From Hellea sp. (GTDB lineage Bacteria > Pseudomonadota > Alphaproteobacteria > Caulobacterales > Maricaulaceae), in NCBI GenBank assembly GCA_020629545.1, contig JAHDDC010000005.1:67661-104850 (forward strand): DNA of 37,190 bases, written 5' to 3'. Shown here in pieces: positions 17,432-27,369 of the stretch. The notes beneath the pieces were generated by a model, which saw only the letters and a list, made by a program, of their open reading frames with translations, made no database searches and was not told the DNA's origin. Numbering within the stretch: the first letter of the stretch is position 1; each line of letters starts with the position of its first letter. The position numbers and the translations under genes were made by a program.

Positions 17432-19354
17432 ATGCGCAAATTTCTGATGATAGCTGCAAGCCTGGGAGCGCTGAGCGCCTATGGGTGCAAGACTGAAACG
17501 GCGTCAACCCCATCCCCGGCACCTGTTCCAGCCTCTGAGACAAGTACGCCAACAATCACGAAGGCAGCGGAGAAGGACACGGCACCCACACCTCAAGAGG
17601 CTAAGGAATTCCTCGAAAATGCAGAAGCAGAAATAGTAGAATTAAATGAATATGCGAGCCGCGTTTATTGGGTAAATGCGAATTTTATCACTGAAGACAC
17701 GTCCTGGCTTGCTTCGAAAGTCGGTGCAGAAGGTGCCAAACTGTCAACGCGCCTCGCGAATGAAGCAAAACGATTTAATGACCTTGATCTTCCAGCTGAT
17801 ATGGCACGGAAAATGGACAGACTCAAACGCGGCAGTAATTTTCCAGCCCCTGAAACCGAAGGTGCAGCGGAAGAACTATCCAAGATTATGACAAATCTAG
17901 ATAACACCTATGGAAAAGGCAAGTTTACCTATAAATCGAAAAATCCGGAATTCGCATATCTCTACGAAAACAATGAAGATGGCGTCCTATCGCTCGGAGC
18001 ATTGTCAGATATAATCGCTAAATCTCGCGACCCAGAGGAATTAAAGACTGTCTGGGAGGGCTGGCGCAAAGTTTCTCCTCCAATGAAGAAATCCTATACC
18101 AGAATGGTCGAAATTATTAATGAAGGCTCACAAGAGCTCGGATTTGCGGATGCAGGCATGCTGTGGCGAGCTGGATATGATATGGATGGCGAAGCTTTTT
18201 CGGCTGAAGCTGACCGCCTCTGGGGACAAGTTAAGCCTCTTTATGACCAGCTACACTGTTATGTTAGAGCAGAACTCAATACGCATTATGGCGATGATGT
18301 TGTACCCGCTAACGGACCAATTCGTGCAGACCTTCTTGGAAATATGTGGGGACAGTCATGGGGAAATATTTATGATCTCGTTGCGCCTGCCGATGCAGGT
18401 GAAGGCGTCGATATCACAGCCCTCCTTGAAGAAAATGAGTATGACCAAATAAAGATGGTCGAAACGGCAGAAGCATTTTTTACATCAATGGGTTTTGAAC
18501 CCCTTCCAGATACATTTTGGACACGTTCGCTTATCACTAAACCACGAGATCGAGAGGTCATGTGTCATGCATCAGCTTGGGATATCGACGATAAGGAAGA
18601 TATTCGGATTAAAATGTGCACGAAAATAAATGGCGAAGACTTCTCAACAGTTCACCACGAATTAGGTCATAACTTTTATCAACGCGCATACAAGGACCAA
18701 CCCGTGTTTTACAAAGACGGGGCCAATGACGGTTTCCATGAAGCTATTGGCGATATGATAGCTTTATCAATCACACCAAATTACTTGGTTGAGATAGGTT
18801 TGATGAACGAAGAAGACATTCCTGGCGCCGAAGAAGATATTGCCCTTTTGATGCGGCAAGCTCTTGATAAGGTTGCCTTCTTACCGTTCGGCATTATGAT
18901 AGATCAGTGGCGCTGGAAAGTGTTTTCCGGTGAATACAGCCCGTCCGAATATAATGACGGGTGGTGGGAACTGCGCGAAAAATATCAAGGTTTGAAGCCG
19001 CCGACGTCGCGTTCGTCAGATGATTTTGATCCAGGCGCTAAATATCACATACCAGGTAATACGCCTTATATGCGCTATTTCTTGGCCCATATCCTTCAAT
19101 TTCAGTTTCATAAATCGGCCTGCGAAATGTCCGGCTTCGACGGACCGCTACATCGCTGTTCCGTTTACGGCAATAAAGACGTAGGTGAAAAATTCAACGC
19201 AATGATGGAGATGGGCTCGTCCAAGCCTTGGCCAGACGCTCTTGAAGCTTTTACCGGCACCCGGGATATGGATGGGTCGGCCGTGCTTGAATACTTTGCG
19301 CCGCTAATGACCTACCTTGAAGCTGAAAATAAAGGCCGGACCTGCGGCTGGTAA
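17432..19354 (+). CDS. M2-family metallopeptidase (peptidyl-dipeptidase A / ACE-like), exported
   Basis: A 640-residue zinc peptidase. HHELGH at 408-413 holds the HExxH motif (His409, Glu410, His413), and Glu437 in GFHEAIGD, 24 residues on, is the third zinc ligand, exactly as in angiotensin-converting enzyme. The N-terminus is a signal peptide ending AYGC with Cys19, a near-lipobox, followed by a Pro/Thr/Ser-rich linker, so it is probably a lipoprotein or periplasmic. It would cut dipeptides from the C-terminus of oligopeptides. Full-length single ACE domain. ATG start with AGGT upstream. The PopA-like gene follows after 50 bases on the same strand; a functional link is not evident. Confidence 0.93.
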   Translation: MRKFLMIAASLGALSAYGCKTETASTPSPAPVPASETSTPTITKAAEKDTAPTPQEAKEFLENAEAEIVELNEYASRVYWVNANFITEDTSWLASKVGAEGAKLSTRLANEAKRFNDLDLPADMARKMDRLKRGSNFPAPETEGAAEELSKIMTNLDNTYGKGKFTYKSKNPEFAYLYENNEDGVLSLGALSDIIAKSRDPEELKTVWEGWRKVSPPMKKSYTRMVEIINEGSQELGFADAGMLWRAGYDMDGEAFSAEADRLWGQVKPLYDQLHCYVRAELNTHYGDDVVPANGPIRADLLGNMWGQSWGNIYDLVAPADAGEGVDITALLEENEYDQIKMVETAEAFFTSMGFEPLPDTFWTRSLITKPRDREVMCHASAWDIDDKEDIRIKMCTKINGEDFSTVHHELGHNFYQRAYKDQPVFYKDGANDGFHEAIGDMIALSITPNYLVEIGLMNEEDIPGAEEDIALLMRQALDKVAFLPFGIMIDQWRWKVFSGEYSPSEYNDGWWELREKYQGLKPPTSRSSDDFDPGAKYHIPGNTPYMRYFLAHILQFQFHKSACEMSGFDGPLHRCSVYGNKDVGEKFNAMMEMGSSKPWPDALEAFTGTRDMDGSAVLEYFAPLMTYLEAENKGRTCGW

Positions 19355-19404
19355 AGCGGCGGTTATTTAACGTTTGGTAAACTATGTTTTGCGAATGAGA
19401 TTTT

Positions 19405-20751
19405 ATGTCTCTTGCGCAAAGCATTTCTGAACAGCCGCGGAAATTTTTACCGCATAAATCGGTATTAGTCATCAGCGACGACCCCGAACAGGCGGCGACC
19501 TACGTTCCGCATCTGCAACGTTCTGGGTACAATACAGTCACATCAATCTTTTCGGGCAAAACATTGCAGGGCATTCCCCGCCAATCTCCCGATGTAATAC
19601 TTCTGCATCTCAGCCCTGCAGTAAAGTCGGTTCAAGCTATTACCAATGCCTTGAGACAACGATATGAAGGCAAAAGTGTGCCAATAATTGGTATGTATCA
19701 CGAAACCATGATTGTTGACCGAACAGCTTTTGACAGCGTCATATATTCGCCAGCTGACCCAGCCAAGATATCCCATAGGATCGGCGCGATGATGCGACTA
19801 AATATTATGCAGACAGAAATTGCTCTGCGTATGGAAACGTTGAGTGAAGACTTTGGGATCGAATATCGTCTAAATCCCAAATCATTTAACGACCGTCTGA
19901 AAGTGTTATTTATCGGTAAAGCTACGCCGGAGTTTATGATCATCATCAATGCGCTTGAAAGTAAGAACGTAGAAGTTGTTGCGGCCTTCACATCATTCAC
20001 GGCCTTCGACTTTTTACATGAAACGACTTTCGATGCCGTAGTTATGAATGCGCTGAGCGGAATGGAACCGGGCCTGACGATTTCTCAAACTATGAGACGG
20101 AACGCCACTCTATATCACACTCCATCACTCTTCCTGGCCAAACGTGGATTCATACAAACTGAAAAAGCCTATGAAAGTGGCGTATCAGATATCATTTACG
20201 CGGATGCAAAAGAGTCTGATATCCAAGACCGTATCTTGGAACTGGCTAGATTTCATCGGTTACATCGCCAGGTCAAAGCCGAATTTGAAAATCTAGGTCA
20301 AGCAGAGTGTCACGATGAAAGCGGTACCTATTCCAGCGGTTTCTTTTCAAAACATTTAAGCCGCCTTGTGGATACCTACTCAGAGCAAGATCTACCTGTT
20401 TCAATTCTGACGTTACAATCTGAGTTCGATGGTAAAGCACCGGATGACAATGACTCAATTTCCCTAGTGTTTAATCAGCTTGGGTCGATGATCAAAAACA
20501 TGGTTAGAGTTTATGATGTGACAGCTCGGTTGTCACAAAAGATTTATGTCGTCGCATTTCCAGGACAACCGGTTTCAACATTGGAACCCGTAGTGAAACG
20601 CCTTTCTGCCATTTCATCAACAGCTGAGTTTGGACCTAATAAGGCTGGCACGGAAACCTATCGTCTGAATATCGACATCGATTTGACTGAACTCGGACAC
20701 GGTGTGACAGGTGAAAGTTGGTTGGCCCAACAACTCGTGGAAACGGCTTAG
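19405..20751 (+). CDS. PopA-like regulator: two degenerate receiver domains and a degenerate GGDEF domain
   Basis: A 448-residue protein. REC1-like domain at about 18-130 (VLVISDDPEQAA; PDVILLHLS with His68 where the phospho-accepting Asp belongs). REC2-like domain at about 165-285 (LKVLFIGKATPEF; FDAVVMNAL with Asn215 in that place). A GGDEF-like domain at about 300-430 has RVYDVTARLSQKIYVVAFPG at 368-387: the GGDEF box is replaced by LSQKI, so it cannot make c-di-GMP, but Arg368-x-x-Asp371 keeps the inhibitory-site RxxD spacing. This REC-REC-degenerate-GGDEF order with an intact I-site is that of Caulobacter PopA, a c-di-GMP receptor that helps deliver CtrA to ClpXP. The identity as an orthologue is inference. 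It overlaps the mfd stop by four bases, convergently. Confidence 0.7.
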   Translation: MSLAQSISEQPRKFLPHKSVLVISDDPEQAATYVPHLQRSGYNTVTSIFSGKTLQGIPRQSPDVILLHLSPAVKSVQAITNALRQRYEGKSVPIIGMYHETMIVDRTAFDSVIYSPADPAKISHRIGAMMRLNIMQTEIALRMETLSEDFGIEYRLNPKSFNDRLKVLFIGKATPEFMIIINALESKNVEVVAAFTSFTAFDFLHETTFDAVVMNALSGMEPGLTISQTMRRNATLYHTPSLFLAKRGFIQTEKAYESGVSDIIYADAKESDIQDRILELARFHRLHRQVKAEFENLGQAECHDESGTYSSGFFSKHLSRLVDTYSEQDLPVSILTLQSEFDGKAPDDNDSISLVFNQLGSMIKNMVRVYDVTARLSQKIYVVAFPGQPVSTLEPVVKRLSAISSTAEFGPNKAGTETYRLNIDIDLTELGHGVTGESWLAQQLVETA

Positions 20752-23700
20752 CTAAAAACCAAAGCTTTTAGGGCTTTCATAGTCGCGACAACACGACTTT
20801 CCGGTTTTTCTAAATGTCCTGAAATAAATATGGTTTGATCTGGTCTGAGACGCCATCCACTATTTTGTGTAATTGCATTCAATATTTTCGATGGATCTTT
20901 AACATCTTGATGCCGCATGTGAATGACAAGCCCTCTTGGACCGGCGTCCACTTTGGCTACATGAGCCATACGGCATAAGCGTTTGATTTTCATAACCTTT
21001 AGGAGCGAGTCGACTTCAGTTGGTAGTGCGCCAAACCGATCTATAAGTTCTGCCGCTAATGCTTCGGAGCTTTCATCATCCTCTATCTCCGAAATTCTTC
21101 GATAAGTTGCTAGCCTTAAATTAAGATCGGTTACGTAATTCTCTGGGATTAATACTGCTATTCCCATATTCACATTTGGCGACCAAGATTGATCGACAAC
21201 CTCAACGTCATCCCGAAGCTCCGCAACCGCTTCTTCCAGCATGTGTTGATAAAGCTCCACACCCACGTCTTTAATATAGCCTGATTGTTCTTCGCCAAGC
21301 GGGTTTCCTCCGCCGCGCATATCTAAATCGTGACTCGCGAGCGTAAACCCGGCACCCAATGTATCAAGGGATTGTAAAACTTTGAGGCGTTGCAACGCAC
21401 CGGGCGTCGCAACATGTTCGTCAGGCATGGTTAAATAGGCATATGCTCTGACCTTGGAGCGCCCTACCCGTCCTCGCATTTGATAAAGCTGTGCTAATCC
21501 AAATCGATCGGCCCTATACACAATCATTGTATTGGCGCTGGGAATATCAATTCCGCTTTCGATAATAGATGTTGATAGAAGAACATCATATTGACCATCG
21601 TAGAAAGCCGTCATGATATCTTCAAGTGTACGTCCAGGCATTTGCCCATGTGCAATTACATAGCGGACCTCAGGAACATCCTCTCGCAAAAACTCTTCCA
21701 GACGCGGTAAATCCGCTATACGCGGGGCAACAAAGAAGCTCTGACCGCCTCGATATTTTTCACGCAGAATGGCTTTACGAATTGACACTGTATCAAACGG
21801 TGAAACATAAGTCCTAACGGCCAACCGGTCGACAGGGGGCGTTGCTATAAGTGACAGGTCTCTTATGCCCGAAAGCGCCATTTGTAGGGTGCGCGGTATT
21901 GGCGTCGCGGTCAGTGTAAGGACATGCACATCAGCCCGGAAGGATTTGAGGCGCTCTTTGTGCTGCACACCAAATCGTTGTTCCTCATCGACAATCAACA
22001 GCCCCAGATTGGCAAAACTGACGCCTTTGGCCAGAAGCGCATGTGTCCCAATAACAATATCGCAGCGCCCACTCGCCATCTCTTCCTTGGTAGCTGCCGC
22101 ATCTTTGCCTGATACTAATCGTGACAATTGACGGACATTGACCGGCAGGCCGCGAAAGCGCTCTGAGAATGTCTTATAATGTTGTCTCGCAAGAATTGTC
22201 GTTGGAGCAACGATAGCGACCTGATGCCCGCTCATGACAGCTGCAAATGTTGCACGTAACGCCACTTCAGTTTTCCCAAAACCAACATCTCCACAAATCA
22301 AACGGTCCATGGGCTGTCCCGATGACAGATCGGCGACTACATCTTCAATCGCTGAAAGCTGGTCATCTGTCTCCACATACGGAAAACGCGCGCAAAACTC
22401 GTTATACTCAGCTTGAGGCAAATCAATAGGATCAGCTTTTCTAAGGGCTCGCTTGGCCGCGATCTTAATGAGTTCTCCAGCCATATCTCGAAGACGTTTT
22501 TTAGCTTTAGCCTTACGTGACTGCCATGCGACCCCGCCGAGCTTGTCTAATACTGCTGTTTCGCTTCCAGCACCGTAACGCGATAAAAGCTCTATATTTT
22601 CGACCGGCAGATAGAGTTTCGCCCCGGCTGCATATTCAAGTTCCAGGCAATCATGCGGTGCCGATTGCACGTCCAAAGTTCTCAAACCGATATAACGGCC
22701 AAGCCCATGGTCTATATGAATAATCAAATCGCCTGGCTGCAAAGCGGAGGCTTCTGAGATGAAATTTTTTGCTTTTCGCTTTCGGCCGCGATTGACTAAG
22801 CGGTCCCCTAAAATGTCTTGCTCCGACAAGAACACCAAATCACCAAATTCAAATCCATTTTCGAGCGGCAAGATAATTCTTCGAAGCGACTTTTCTGGAA
22901 GATCTAGTAAATCCCGCCCCCGACTTTCCAAGGGCAAGCGTAGGTCGTGTTCTTCGAACACACTGGCGAGACGTTCAGAGGAACCTTCTGTCCAAGACGC
23001 CACAAATATTTTCTTTTTGTCAGCGATCAGACTTCGAATGTATTGCGTTGCAATGTCAAATACATTGACGCCCGCAGTCTTGCGCTCATTTATGAAGTTT
23101 CGGCTCGGTTTACCTTCAAAATTGACAAGATTCTCAGCATCAGGCGGTATAAACGGCGAATGCCAGCGCAACCGGTAATCTTTCAAATAGCGATCAAGTT
23201 CTTTAGGTGGGATATAAAGCGCATTCGTTTCGAGTGGACGATACACGCCAGCTGATTTGGCCGGATCACCAGAGCCGCTGTCTTTCGACAGTACATGAGC
23301 CTGTCGAGACTCATAAAAGTCGTTAATAAGATCGCGGCGTTCTAAATGAGCTTCCCGGACCAGGCTATCGAAACCGATCAGATCGCCTTTTCCCATGTAA
23401 TCAAAAACCGTTTCCAGTTCGCCAAAAAACAATGGAAGGAAATGTTCTATGCCTTGAGGCCTAATGCCCTCTACAACGGCGGCATAAATAGGATCCCGCC
23501 CTATACCTCCGCCAAAATTCGCCACATAACCTTTCCGAAAATTGGCGATAGATTGTTCATTGAAAAACACTTCGCTAACCGGCGCCAGATCAATCGATTT
23601 AACCTGTTCGGTTGTACGTTGAGTTTCGACATCAAAATGTCGGATTGATTCAAGTTCATCGCCAAAAAAGTCTAATCTAACTGGTTCTTCAAGGGCTGGT

Positions 23701-24221
23701 GAAAACACATCAATCAATCCTCCGCGAATAGCATAGTCACCAGGTTCAATAACGGTTGATGCCCGGCTGTAACCGTTAAACGTCAAATAATGCTGTAGCT
23801 TCTCGCGAGATAAAGTTTGGCCCGCCGTAGCGCGGAATCCAGCTTCTGAGACAACAGATCGCGGAGGAACGTATTGGGTCACAGCATTTATAGTCGAAAC
23901 AACAATAAGGGGATAAGATTTCTCTATTTGCGTTAGCATATAAAGAGCAGCACTTCTGCGCGCCCCGATTAGACGAGACGGCGAAACTCGATCATATGGG
24001 AGACAATCCCAAGCCGGAAGAGATATAACCGGAATTTCAGGGGCGAAAAACCGGCACGCCGCTGTAAACGATGCAGCCCGACTATCATCTTGCGCCACAA
24101 ACAAACTTTTCTGTCCACTTTTACGGACAGCGCGCGTAAAGATAAGAGCATCAAGACCTGCTGGCAACCCAGCAGCCGTGAGGCTCGCCTCAGAGCTAAG
24201 ATATCGTTGTAATTGAAGCAT
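20748..24221 (-). CDS. mfd: Transcription-repair coupling factor
   Basis: A 1157-residue Mfd, full length. A UvrB-like module occupies the N-terminus (LPAWDCLPYDRVSPS at about 68-82). The RNA polymerase-interaction/CarD-like domain is near 495-560 (GDLIIHIDHGLGRYIGL, LYLPVENIELLSRYG). The RecG-like translocase has Walker A GDVGFGKT at 644-651, the DEEQRFGVQHKE box, and RADRFGLAQLYQMRGRVGRS. The C-terminal TRCF domain follows (MGIAVLIPENYVTDLNLRLATYRRI). It removes stalled RNA polymerase and recruits UvrA to the lesion. Its ATG shares one base with the sdhE stop (TAATG), so translation is coupled. The 3' end overlaps the PopA-like gene by four bases. Confidence 0.98.
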   Translation of the reverse strand: MLQLQRYLSSEASLTAAGLPAGLDALIFTRAVRKSGQKSLFVAQDDSRAASFTAACRFFAPEIPVISLPAWDCLPYDRVSPSRLIGARRSAALYMLTQIEKSYPLIVVSTINAVTQYVPPRSVVSEAGFRATAGQTLSREKLQHYLTFNGYSRASTVIEPGDYAIRGGLIDVFSPALEEPVRLDFFGDELESIRHFDVETQRTTEQVKSIDLAPVSEVFFNEQSIANFRKGYVANFGGGIGRDPIYAAVVEGIRPQGIEHFLPLFFGELETVFDYMGKGDLIGFDSLVREAHLERRDLINDFYESRQAHVLSKDSGSGDPAKSAGVYRPLETNALYIPPKELDRYLKDYRLRWHSPFIPPDAENLVNFEGKPSRNFINERKTAGVNVFDIATQYIRSLIADKKKIFVASWTEGSSERLASVFEEHDLRLPLESRGRDLLDLPEKSLRRIILPLENGFEFGDLVFLSEQDILGDRLVNRGRKRKAKNFISEASALQPGDLIIHIDHGLGRYIGLRTLDVQSAPHDCLELEYAAGAKLYLPVENIELLSRYGAGSETAVLDKLGGVAWQSRKAKAKKRLRDMAGELIKIAAKRALRKADPIDLPQAEYNEFCARFPYVETDDQLSAIEDVVADLSSGQPMDRLICGDVGFGKTEVALRATFAAVMSGHQVAIVAPTTILARQHYKTFSERFRGLPVNVRQLSRLVSGKDAAATKEEMASGRCDIVIGTHALLAKGVSFANLGLLIVDEEQRFGVQHKERLKSFRADVHVLTLTATPIPRTLQMALSGIRDLSLIATPPVDRLAVRTYVSPFDTVSIRKAILREKYRGGQSFFVAPRIADLPRLEEFLREDVPEVRYVIAHGQMPGRTLEDIMTAFYDGQYDVLLSTSIIESGIDIPSANTMIVYRADRFGLAQLYQMRGRVGRSKVRAYAYLTMPDEHVATPGALQRLKVLQSLDTLGAGFTLASHDLDMRGGGNPLGEEQSGYIKDVGVELYQHMLEEAVAELRDDVEVVDQSWSPNVNMGIAVLIPENYVTDLNLRLATYRRISEIEDDESSEALAAELIDRFGALPTEVDSLLKVMKIKRLCRMAHVAKVDAGPRGLVIHMRHQDVKDPSKILNAITQNSGWRLRPDQTIFISGHLEKPESRVVATMKALKALVFS

Positions 24222-24529
24222 TAAAAATCCGGTCGATACTGACGGATCTTTTTGAGGATTGGCGTATCATACTTGGATGGCACAGTCTGTTTTCCCGTAA
24301 TCCAATCATAGATATCATGATCGCGCGCTTCGAGAAGATTTTCGAAATCGTTGAGATCGTCATTGCTTAGGCTATGGATGTTTTCTTTTAGGAACCCTCC
24401 CAAAAGAATATCGGCTTCACGAAAACCACGGTAATTGGCACGATAAAGTAAGCGTTTCTTTTCGTTTTCATTCATTGTCGGCAGGCTTTCAATTTTGCGA
24501 CTTCTATAGATACTATTCAGGTCTTGCAC
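24221..24529 (-). CDS. sdhE: Succinate dehydrogenase flavinylation/assembly factor SdhE (DUF339)
   Basis: Up to 102 residues. LLYRANYRGFREADILLGGF holds the RGxxE motif (RGFRE) that is essential for FAD attachment to SdhA in characterised SdhE/SDHAF2 proteins, and ARDHDIYDWITGK is the second family block. The longest frame uses GTG at 24529. An ATG at 24475 (MNENEKKRLLYRA) would give 84 residues, nearer the usual length, and neither start has a strong ribosome site. It acts in the cytosol on the flavoprotein subunit of succinate dehydrogenase. The stop overlaps the mfd start by one base. It is divergent from recG with only 29 bases between starts, which is tight for two promoters. Confidence 0.9.
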   Translation of the reverse strand: MQDLNSIYRSRKIESLPTMNENEKKRLLYRANYRGFREADILLGGFLKENIHSLSNDDLNDFENLLEARDHDIYDWITGKQTVPSKYDTPILKKIRQYRPDF

Positions 24530-24558
24530 AGCTTTAATTTCTCGTTCAATTTATAACA

Positions 24559-26640
24559 ATGCGGCCTGATGTGCTTTTTCCATTTTTTGCTGATGTTACG
24601 ACGCTAAACGGCGTCGGGACTCGCGTTCGCGAAGCTTTGGGGAGAGCTATGGGAACACGAATAAAAGATTTGATCTTTACACCACCTAGCAATTTGATCG
24701 ACCGAAGCTTTCGGCCTTATATTGCAGGGGCCCGAGATGGTGAAATATGTACCTTTACGGTTACTGTTGGGTCGCATAACCCACCTTCGAATCGGCGGCA
24801 CCCATATAAGATCCGTGTATTTGACGAGACGGGTGATATGACACTCGTTTTCTTCAAAGCCCGAGGTGATTATCTGCGCCGGATTCTACCCGAAAAAAGC
24901 CAAAGACTCATCTCTGGAAAAATCGAGTTCTATGGTCCGAACATTCAAATGGCGCATCCCGACTATGTACTTGCTCCCAATATGGCATCGGAACTTCCGC
25001 TTTATGAGACGCAATACCCTTTAAGCCAGGGTTTATCCCAAAAAATTGCCCGCAAGGCCGTTATGCAGGCCCTTGATAATATCCCAAAAATGGATGAGTG
25101 GCTTGATAATGGCTTTCTTCAACAACAGGACTGGCAATCTTTCAATCACTGCATAGAGCATCTGCATCGACCCGTTCACCCAGTTGATATTTCCAAAAAC
25201 TCACCAGTAAGACAGAGATTAGCTTATGACGAGTTGCTCGCCAAGCAGCTCGCTATGGCTCTGGTTCGGGAGAGCAATCGACGACAAAAAGGTCATGTCC
25301 TCAATGCTAAAGGGCAATATGTCGATGACGTGAAGAAAGCCGCGCCGTTTAAACCGACTGGCGCACAAGATAGAGCCGTCGCTGACATAATTGCAGACCT
25401 GAAATCCCCTTATCGAATGGCCAGGCTCTTACATGGCGATGTCGGTGCAGGAAAAACGTTTGTTGCAGCAATGGTTGCAGCTTTCGCGGCAGAGGCGGGT
25501 GTTCAAATCGCATTAATGGCGCCGACTGAAATCCTCGCAAGACAACATGCCGAAACAATGAAGGCCTTTTTGGATCCTGCAGGATTATCAGTTGAAGCTT
25601 TAACCGGACGAGACAAAGGCAAACCGCGTCAAGCACTCCTTACAGGCCTCGCCGAAGGTTATATTGACGTTATTGTAGGTACCCACGCGCTATTTCAATA
25701 CAGCGTAGAGTTCAAAAACCTAGGTCTCGTATTGATTGACGAACAACACAGATTTGGAGTTCATGACAGATTGCGTCTTATGCAAAAAGGGCAAACCCCC
25801 GACCTCTTGGTCATGACAGCCACACCAATTCCACGCACATTAGCGCTAACCTCTTATGGCGATCTCGATATTTCAAAACTAGATGAAAAACCCGCTGGTC
25901 GCCAGGCTATCGAAACCCGCATTCTTCCGCTTCAACGACTAGACAGTGTGATTGAAGCCATTGGCCGAACTATCGAAAATGACAATCAGGTTTACTGGGT
26001 TTGTCCCCTGGTCGAAGATAGTGATTTGATTGATCTGACATCAGTTGAAGATCGTTTTAGAACGTTATCCGCGCATTTTGGAAGCCGTGTCGGTCTTGTT
26101 CATGGCCGCATGAAGCCTGAAGAAAAAGATCGAATGACCCAAGACTTTAAGTCCGGAAACATCGATATTCTTGTCGCGACCACAGTTATCGAAGTTGGTG
26201 TCGATGCCCCCAATGCTACGGTGATAGTCGTTGAGCATGCTGAACGGTTTGGCCTCGCTCAGCTTCATCAGCTTCGAGGGCGCGTGGGACGATCAGACAA
26301 AGCATCGTCTTGCTTACTGCTCTATAAAGGGCCTTTATCCGTCAGCGGGAAAGCGAGACTCGAAATCATGCGTCAAACAGAAGATGGATTTGTAATTGCC
26401 GAAAAAGACTGGGAGCTACGTGGCTCTGGGGATTTATTAGGATCGAAACAAAGCGGTCTACCAACTTATCAACTAGCAGACCTGGATAAACATCGCGGCC
26501 TTTTAGAAACAGCTCATCAGGATGCTCGATTGATTATAAAAAACGATCCGGGCCTCAAAACTCCGCGAGGAAAAGCGCTGAGGAACCTGTTATATTTGTT
26601 TGAACAAGAATGGGGCATCGCGATGATGAAGGCTGGATAA
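24559..26640 (+). CDS. recG: ATP-dependent DNA helicase RecG
   Basis: A 693-residue RecG, full length. The wedge/OB domain occupies the N-terminus (VTTLNGVGTRVREALGRA at 13-30; CTFTVTV; a YPLSQGLSQK block at 153-162). Helicase motifs are Walker A GDVGAGKT at 293-300, DEQH at 394-397, TATPIPRT, and the RecG/Mfd-type motif QLHQLRGRVGRS near the C-terminus. It remodels stalled replication forks and branch-migrates Holliday junctions. ATG start with the family opening MRPDVLFPFFADVTTLNGVG. Its neighbour across a 29-base divergent gap is sdhE-mfd, so two DNA-translocase genes of one superfamily are clustered here. The recG stop abuts the DUF502 stop with no gap. Confidence 0.98.
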   Translation: MRPDVLFPFFADVTTLNGVGTRVREALGRAMGTRIKDLIFTPPSNLIDRSFRPYIAGARDGEICTFTVTVGSHNPPSNRRHPYKIRVFDETGDMTLVFFKARGDYLRRILPEKSQRLISGKIEFYGPNIQMAHPDYVLAPNMASELPLYETQYPLSQGLSQKIARKAVMQALDNIPKMDEWLDNGFLQQQDWQSFNHCIEHLHRPVHPVDISKNSPVRQRLAYDELLAKQLAMALVRESNRRQKGHVLNAKGQYVDDVKKAAPFKPTGAQDRAVADIIADLKSPYRMARLLHGDVGAGKTFVAAMVAAFAAEAGVQIALMAPTEILARQHAETMKAFLDPAGLSVEALTGRDKGKPRQALLTGLAEGYIDVIVGTHALFQYSVEFKNLGLVLIDEQHRFGVHDRLRLMQKGQTPDLLVMTATPIPRTLALTSYGDLDISKLDEKPAGRQAIETRILPLQRLDSVIEAIGRTIENDNQVYWVCPLVEDSDLIDLTSVEDRFRTLSAHFGSRVGLVHGRMKPEEKDRMTQDFKSGNIDILVATTVIEVGVDAPNATVIVVEHAERFGLAQLHQLRGRVGRSDKASSCLLLYKGPLSVSGKARLEIMRQTEDGFVIAEKDWELRGSGDLLGSKQSGLPTYQLADLDKHRGLLETAHQDARLIIKNDPGLKTPRGKALRNLLYLFEQEWGIAMMKAG

Positions 26641-27336
26641 TTAATTCGAGATCAGTTTCGCATCCTCATCTTCATTAGATACCAGACCGCCTGAAATAAT
26701 GAGCTTTGCGCCCTCCTCTGGTGTCATCGCCAGGATTTTCAAATCTGAACGCTTCGAGAATAATAGAAAACCCGATGTCGGATTAGGTGTTGTCGGTACA
26801 AACACACAAACATGATCTGCGGATAAATGTTCTAAAGGCGCACCCCTGAGCTTGGCGGTAATAAATCCGACGGCCCAAAGTCCTGGTCGCGGATATTGAA
26901 TCAAACAAACTTCATTAAATGTTCGTTCTTCGCTCTGTGCGACAGTACTGACAATTTGTTTCACACCATTATATATATTACTCACAAGCGGAACTCGCCC
27001 CAAAAGGTTTTCACCAAATTTCAAGACACTGTTACCGATGAAATTAGAAGCCAATACGCCCAGGAAGAACAGCGCGACAATTGCTATGATCAATCCTGTT
27101 CCGGGTAAATCAAACCCGATATACTCTTTTATGAATACATTTGGATTAAGTTCGGCCGGCAAAATTTTGAGAACAAGATTATCCACAAAGCGCACAAATG
27201 AGGTTATCAACCAAATTGTTGCGCCGATTGGCAATGCGATTATCACGCCGGTTATAAGGCTGTTACGCATACTTCTTAAAATGCCTGGCTTGGTTTTTTC
27301 GGGCGTATCAATCGTATCGGAGGGGATTTCAGTCAT
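26641..27336 (-). CDS. DUF502 family membrane protein
   Basis: A 231-residue protein with two membrane segments (about 28-50 and 78-100) and the DUF502 signature VPLVSNIYNGVKQIV at 115-129, followed by a soluble C-terminal domain (CLIQYPRPGLWAVGFIT; VFVPTTPNPTSGFL). The N-terminal 20 residues are polar and rich in acidic groups. The family is conserved in many proteobacteria and in plants (LCV-like), with no settled biochemical role. It is convergent with recG, stops abutting, and divergent from the DUF3089 gene with a 33-base gap. DUF502 beside recG recurs in alphaproteobacteria from general knowledge, but a functional link is not shown. Confidence 0.93.
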   Translation of the reverse strand: MTEIPSDTIDTPEKTKPGILRSMRNSLITGVIIALPIGATIWLITSFVRFVDNLVLKILPAELNPNVFIKEYIGFDLPGTGLIIAIVALFFLGVLASNFIGNSVLKFGENLLGRVPLVSNIYNGVKQIVSTVAQSEERTFNEVCLIQYPRPGLWAVGFITAKLRGAPLEHLSADHVCVFVPTTPNPTSGFLLFSKRSDLKILAMTPEEGAKLIISGGLVSNEDEDAKLISN

Positions 27337-27369
27337 TGGCTTACAGTCATAAAAAGGCTAGCAACTGAT

